From NCBI GenBank assembly GCA_016785225.1, contig JAFBJZ010000324.1, positions 457,501-521,500 on the forward strand: a stretch of 64,000 nucleotides of DNA, in the 5' to 3' direction. Source of the DNA: Psettodes erumei (taxonomy: Eukaryota; Chordata; Actinopteri; Pleuronectiformes; Psettodidae). The stretch's first letter is position 1. Each line of letters starts with the position of its first letter. Under the pieces are notes generated by a model, which searched no databases, was not told where the DNA came from, and saw nothing but the letters and a program-made list of their open reading frames with translations. The translations under genes were made by a program, and so were the position numbers. Positions 58,900 through 64,000 of this stretch are shown here, in pieces.

Positions 58900-59216
58900 G
58901 TGGAGACCCGTGGGTGAAGCTGGAGGTGTGAGAAGTTGACAGCCCACCTGGGATCACTTCCTGAGCGCGTGAAGCTAAAAAAAAAGCCGCGCTTGATGTC
59001 CAGAGAAACGCAACGCCGACACAAAGGCGAACGCTCTCTCGCTCTCTCTCTGGCTCTCCACACATCGGGCCTATTTGTTTGGCGTGCAGCGCTCCTCATC
59101 ACCGGGCTTTGTCCGCCATAATTGGAGGTGAAAGGTGAAGCGGGAGCGAGGAGCTAGAAACGCGCAGCTGTTGTCGGCCGTCGTCGGGGACTGTGCAGAA
59201 CAGCTGGAAGACGGAG
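58900..59216 (+). promoter_or_regulatory. TATA-less promoter and candidate first exon
   Basis: GC-rich sequence carries a YY1-type CCGCCATAAT (59113-59122). A purine-rich exon-like stretch follows, ending in GACGGAG|GTAAAGTT (donor GT at 59217-59218), after which the composition drops to intron-like. YY1 sites just downstream of start sites are common in TATA-less promoters. It is on the same strand as the 51.7-kb exon and could be an alternative first exon of the same gene. Confidence 0.42.
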
Positions 59217-59527
59217 GTAAAGTTGTTCATTTTCATCTCTGTGGATTAGGGCTGGCGTTCATTGGATTGGACAGGACACGGCGCTGTAATCACACGGTGT
59301 AATAAAAGAGGCCGCGTTTCAGACAGCTCTTACTGCTCTGCTTAACGTTGCTGTCACTAGGTCTTTATCGTATGTGTTATTCTTTAAATCCATATTTAGA
59401 TGCAGGTCCTGTTTGTGTGTTGCTGATATGTCGATTAATCTGACAGGTGTTGTTAATAATATCTGTCATGTCTGAATCACACCTTGTTGTTTCATAACGA
59501 GTGTTGTTGTTGTGCGCGGGGATTCAG

Positions 59528-59559
<32 letters not shown>
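59528..59559. repeat. (TG)n microsatellite
   Basis: About 16 TG units followed by CG7. Confidence 0.95.
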
Positions 59560-59565
<6 letters not shown>

Positions 59566-60435
59566 GGCAGGGAGATGAATAAACTGAATGGTACGCTGCT
59601 TTTCTAATTAAAAAAAAAAAAAGGACAAATCTCAGTTGGTTTGTGGCGTCGTCTCCAAACTACTGATGCGTTCCTCCATCAAGCCGCTCAGTGTCACGTT
59701 GTCGTGGAGTCATATCCGCCGCAGTAGCATCAAGAGTAGCTGTATGAGTAAAAGTACCCGATCGCAGTATCGGGCTGATGCCGGACGGCGTGGACCGGGC
59801 CTCAGGCAGTTGGTAGCCGCTCTCTCCACCCGCCGCGCCCCTGCACAGGCGGGTGGAGACGTGAAGGACACCACTTAGAAATCAGTCGGCGAGCTTTTAT
59901 TTGTTTGTCCATGTGTGTGTGTGTGTGTGTGATATGGACAGGACTGTTTCTGGATCATTCATGTAAACAACTCTCCGAGGAGAAGAGCCACAGGTTTGCA
60001 TGGACGGTTGAAAATCGATGTGCCGGATCCGGAGACGTGTTGACTGAAGGGATGACACAGAAACAGAGCTCAAGATGAATATTTCAGTGGGATTTTTGGG
60101 AACAAGTACTTTTTTCTTTTCCTCTCGTGCCCCAAACTGTTCCCAAATTGGATTCATTTTTTGCGGAAGAGCTGAAGATAAAGAGGAAACTACGCCGAAC
60201 CCCCGCAGCGAGGAGAAGGCCGCGGCGTGGACAAGACGTTTCCGCTAATGCGAGGAATTGTTCCGCACATTAGATGTTTATCTCCACTGGAAGCTTTCGT
60301 TCAAACCCAGCCTGGTCTGTGTCGCTCTGCTCCTTACGCACTCGTGTAAACACACAAACACACACAGTGGTTTACAAGGGTGGATCATTTGCATAGTAAT
60401 GGGGCGCTGCATTCCACAGGAGAGTGACAAAAAGC

Positions 60436-60438
<3 letters not shown>

Positions 60439-60468
<30 letters not shown>
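60439..60468. repeat. (TG)n microsatellite
   Basis: About 15 TG units. Confidence 0.95.
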
Positions 60469-60470
<2 letters not shown>

Positions 60471-60833
60471 GCCGTAAAAACAGCGGTTCTCATGATAAAA
60501 CGGCAAACAGAGCGCTCGTAAACGCCGTCACGCGCTAAAGAAAACACGGTTTTACAGCGGCGCAGCTTCTCCACACTTTGTCCCTCGTCTGGTTTGTGTC
60601 GGCAGGTTTCAATACTAATGTGGCGCCGAAGTGAGAGAGAGGAGGGCGAGTGACTACATGAACAGTGTGTAAATCAGTTCAGCTGTGTGTGTGTGTGTGG
60701 AGGGGGGGTTGTTTGCACTGATTAAGTGCTGTAATGCCTGCATTGTCTGTAAGTGATGGTTTCAGTCGGTGTGTGTTGAGTTATCCTCACCACAGTGCGC
60801 TCTCCCTCCTCTTCCTCTCTACATCTGTCACTT

Positions 60834-60890
60834 TCTCTCTTTCTTTCCTTCCTTCCTTCCTTCTTTCTCTCTCTCTCTCCCTCCTCTCTC
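60834..60890. repeat. Pyrimidine (TTTC/CCTT/TC)n tract
   Basis: Mixed polypyrimidine array including four CCTT units and about six TC units. Confidence 0.9.
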
Positions 60891-62061
60891 AGTCTCCCCG
60901 TCAGCTCTTCCCTTCGCCAGCTTCGACTGACGCACTCTTAATTTTCAGCGAAGACCGTGAACTCGGTCGATCGATATTTACGCGCCTATTAAATACTGCA
61001 GCGGGGCGATACCGCCAGCATGATCGTAGTATTTTGCAATTTAAATAAAAAATATAGATAATAGTTCCTCGTTTCAGTGCAGTTGGGAGAAGAGCATCGG
61101 TCTGGCGACGTTAGCCTGCGAGTTAATGAGTTGGAGTGAACCTCGTTGGCGCCGTGACGGACGACCGTCTTCCTGTAGTAATGACAAGATGAGACGTGCA
61201 GTAAACGATACTGCGTTGAAGTACCGAGTCTCAGCTCAGTACTGAAGGACCCGCGTTTGAGGTTTCAGGGTCCTAAGGTAATTGGACTCACACGTGGCTC
61301 AGGCTGAAGATGCGATCGCAGATGGAAAAGGACACGAGGCTCAACAAAGCCTCACATCTGTCGGAGGTTTTTTTTTCTTTTTTTTTCAGACGGACATGTT
61401 TCCTCGTTAGCGATCAAGCGTTTTCCCGCGAGCGCAGCCTCAGAGGATTCACCACACGATCCAAACCCCCGGTGAGCCTCGAAGAGAGAAAGGTCAGCCC
61501 GGCTGAAGTTCACACACATAAAGAAGCTGTTGGAGTTGTGCAACAAAGTTCTTTGGAGTGATGAAACAAAAATGAAACTCCATCAAAACGACGGAGACAG
61601 GAAATGAAAAGTGCGAAGCGTCTCCGGCTGCGCGCTGACGGGAACCGCAGGACGAAGGCCGAGGTTCACGGGAGCGATCTGCGTTCAGGCTCAGTCAAAC
61701 AAATCCAAACGTCATCGCTCGGCGGGATCCCCCAAACGACTTCACGTGCGTCACTTTTCGCTGGCTGCCGTGTGTTGAAACGGCTGCTTATCCATCTCTG
61801 TTCTCACCCTGTCCATGTAAACCTACCGCTTATCATTAGTAGGGCACCAGGAGAGATCTGAAGACGTCTCTGTGGTCTGTCTGGAGAAAGTCTGCACCCC
61901 CCCACCCCCCCAACCAGAGGAAGACGCTGTGACATCAACCACGCAGGATTTCAGGTCACCGATTTTCCCAACTGTCCCCCCGCTGTGTTTGGGGTCTGCT
62001 GGCGTGTGATAAAGGCTGCTCATGATGTGTCACGTCCCTCATCTTCGTCGGCCCCGCTGAC

Positions 62062-62105
62062 AGCCCCCACCCCACCCAACCCCCCACCCCCCAACCAGCC
62101 CCTTC
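62062..62105. repeat. C-run tract
   Basis: Six or more C3-C6 runs separated by one or two bases. The minus strand is a strong G-quadruplex candidate. Confidence 0.85.
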
Positions 62106-62215
62106 CCCAAGCCCTCACTGTGGTTACATAACACTGTAAATCCTAAAGTACCATCTGGTACCAACAACACTGTCCATCACTAATTGTTGTTGATGCACAT
62201 GGCAGCAGTCATCAG

Positions 62216-62216
<1 letters not shown>

Positions 62217-62268
<52 letters not shown>
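62217..62268. repeat. Compound (TC)17(AC)9 microsatellite
   Basis: TC units switch directly to AC units, the same architecture as at 16996-17046. Confidence 0.95.
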
Positions 62269-62413
62269 TGAAATATATCCATGTGAGGTTCCTGCAGCTC
62301 TTACACATCAAACCCAAACAAACTTGGACATAATGAGCACATTCTGCACTCTGCAAAGATGCTAAATGTGCACTGGGTTTTTGGATGGATAGCAAGACCG
62401 TTCAAATCAAACA

Positions 62414-62414
<1 letters not shown>

Positions 62415-62470
<56 letters not shown>

Positions 62471-62478
62471 ACACACAC
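62415..62478. repeat. (AC)n microsatellite
   Basis: About 24 uninterrupted AC units with a short interrupted extension. Confidence 0.95.
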
Positions 62479-62829
62479 TTCAACATCTATTATCTCCCCT
62501 TTGTTAAGATTAAAGCAGCTCAGGTTGCACGGGGGATTAGGCCCGTTGGGACTTTGTAATTGCTGGGAATGGGTCACCCAGCGAGTGCGTTTGTGTATAT
62601 GTGTGTGTGCTGGGGGTCAAGCACAGAGGGCAGGGATTACATGACCCACAGTGTGCATGTCCCGTTGTGTGCTTTGTCAGTTCCTGTGAACCATTACACA
62701 CCGCTAAAAGTGTTTCAGTGGCGTTCACATCAGAGCTGTTTACTTTGCATGCAATAAAGACGATAATATCCATTCACCCTGCATTGTCCACTGCTGCAGT
62801 AAATGCTACAGATGTAGGTCATTTTATGG

Positions 62830-62855
62830 ACACACACACACACACACACACACAC
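62830..62855. repeat. (AC)13 microsatellite
   Basis: Thirteen AC units. Confidence 0.95.
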
Positions 62856-64000
62856 GGCTGAGAGCTTTTACATGTACAGCCCCACCCCCCACCCCTTTTT
62901 TGCCCCAGAGGAGACAGACAGGAAGTGGAAGGTCTGCAGGTTGTTCGGATGATGCTAATAGTGTCACGCTGTGCGCTTTGTGTAGAGACACTGAACACGC
63001 CGTCCCCGGCCCTGACACGAGGTGCGAGTGCCAGTCGACTGACTCCAGCCACTAAACCCCGCTGTCGCACTGTGAGCGACCCCGTCAACAAGTTCATCGA
63101 TTTCCTGAAACACTGATTGACCCCAAAACCTCGTGACTGGCGGTTTTCATCAGGCGGGAGCGAGAAGATGGCGTTTCTAAAAGCCGTGAGAGTAGCTGTG
63201 TCGCGGGTCACGCTCCGCAGTACGGCTGATTTTAAAGCTTTTTAGAAGTTTAAATACACTGGGGTCATTAGCAGCTTTTTGACAAACCAGGCAAACCAGT
63301 GACCTTTCAACCAGAATTGAGCGCCGTGGTTTAAATCCGTGGTGACGCCGCTGCCGGAGGCGTTGTGTGTCCGGCGTGTCCGTCCCATTCTCGTGATTCA
63401 CAACAAACCGGGATTCAAGGATGAGCTGATTAGGTTTGGGTTGTGAAAGGTCAAGGACACTGACCCAACAAAACATGCAGTAATTATGACAAATTTAACG
63501 TCTAATAGGACAAAACCATGACGCCATGACATTTTAAACCCAAAAGGTCAAATTGAGATAATGTCCCGCGCCGTGACGCAGAGACGAGAGACGACTTGAC
63601 TGGTCGCTGAAGATGCACAAATGCAAGGCGGCAATTCTAGTTTGCAAATTTATTAGAAAGGAAAAACAAATAATCTGACACTTTGCTGTGGCATCCTGTT
63701 TACTACTAATTTATTCTACGCTAAGTGATTAATTATTGATTGAGAACATGACCAGGTGTGGCAGACTGACCTGGCTGCAGTGGAGGGAGGCACAGGCCCA
63801 TCTGATCACACCGCCTGTAGGGACAAAAACTCCAAGGCAAATAATCCGAGGAACTCTTTGTAGACGTCGGCGATAAAATTGTGGCGAGAGATAGCTGAGA
63901 GCATAAAACCATTTGTAAAGCTTTAAGTGTTCCCAGGAGCGCCGTGACCTCAATAAGCGAGAAATGGAAGTAGTTTGTACGGTGTGAAAGCTTTCAAATG

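Larger units (their letters stand above)
59220..64000. other. Microsatellite-rich noncoding sequence
   Basis: It contains (TG)n at 59528-59559, 59912-59931 and 60439-60468, a pyrimidine tract (60834-60890), CpG-rich sequence at 61400-61760, C-rich tracts (61896-61912, 62062-62105, 62880-62897) and several (AC)n arrays. Open frames overlap these arrays. No gene is supported to the window end. Confidence 0.5.

Noticed and set aside
1..64000. CRISPR arrays, operons, rRNA or tRNA genes, recognisable microRNAs
   Set aside because: No regularly spaced direct repeats with unique spacers, no bacterial gene organisation, no rRNA or tRNA consensus, and no known miRNA seed-hairpin recognised on either strand.

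Overview
This is vertebrate nuclear DNA, almost certainly from a teleost and probably a percomorph. Three things point that way. It has very many long (CA)n/(TG)n, (GA)n and trinucleotide arrays. It has no compact gene organisation. It carries degraded interspersed repeats whose wording I recognise from ray-finned fish genomes: a Tc1/mariner transposase relic, a LINE reverse-transcriptase relic, the 'taatt-gctaac...tttagctcaaagc' family, and several SINE/LINE-type 3' tails. Nothing bacterial, phage-like or CRISPR-like is present. No protein-coding gene can be named. Most open frames are chance frames, many running through microsatellites.

Layout. 1-6.4 kb: AT-rich intergenic or intronic DNA with a LINE relic (about 1.76-2.0 kb) and a repeat tail (3.27 kb). 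6.4-6.7 kb: C-rich tract, then a CpG-rich stretch with a TATA box and a possible tiny first exon. 7-16 kb: unique sequence with homeodomain-site-rich blocks that look like conserved noncoding elements (8.3-8.6 and 11.45-11.66 kb). 16.9-17.9 kb: a dense cluster of simple-sequence arrays. 18-21 kb: CpG-rich, with a housekeeping-promoter-like motif cluster at 20.5 kb. 22.6-28 kb: dispersed repeats around a pair of phase-compatible exon-like segments on the minus strand (26.18-26.69 kb). 31 kb and 43.5 kb: two separate tandem duplications with about 107-109 bp spacing. 37.5-37.9 kb: Tc1 relic. 39.9-42.1 kb: two more copies of the percomorph repeat in opposite orientation. 45.25-45.7 kb: TATA promoter candidate. 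46-47.7 kb: the longest (CA)n array and an LTR-like segment. 51.5-51.8 kb: the best gene-related signal, a CpG promoter with two opposed CCAAT boxes, a GC box and a G-run tract, followed by a likely noncoding first exon with a GTAAGT donor. 58.9-59.2 kb: a second, TATA-less first-exon candidate on the same strand. 59.2-64 kb: microsatellite-rich, C-rich unique sequence.

Reading: the window probably covers a 5' flank plus the start of a long first intron of one or more plus-strand genes (alternative first exons at 51.7 and 59.2 kb), with a gene-poor, enhancer-like region upstream. I found no convincing undescribed system. The strongest leads are the promoters, the exon-like segments and the repeat structures listed below. 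All exon and conserved-element calls are inference from sequence alone.
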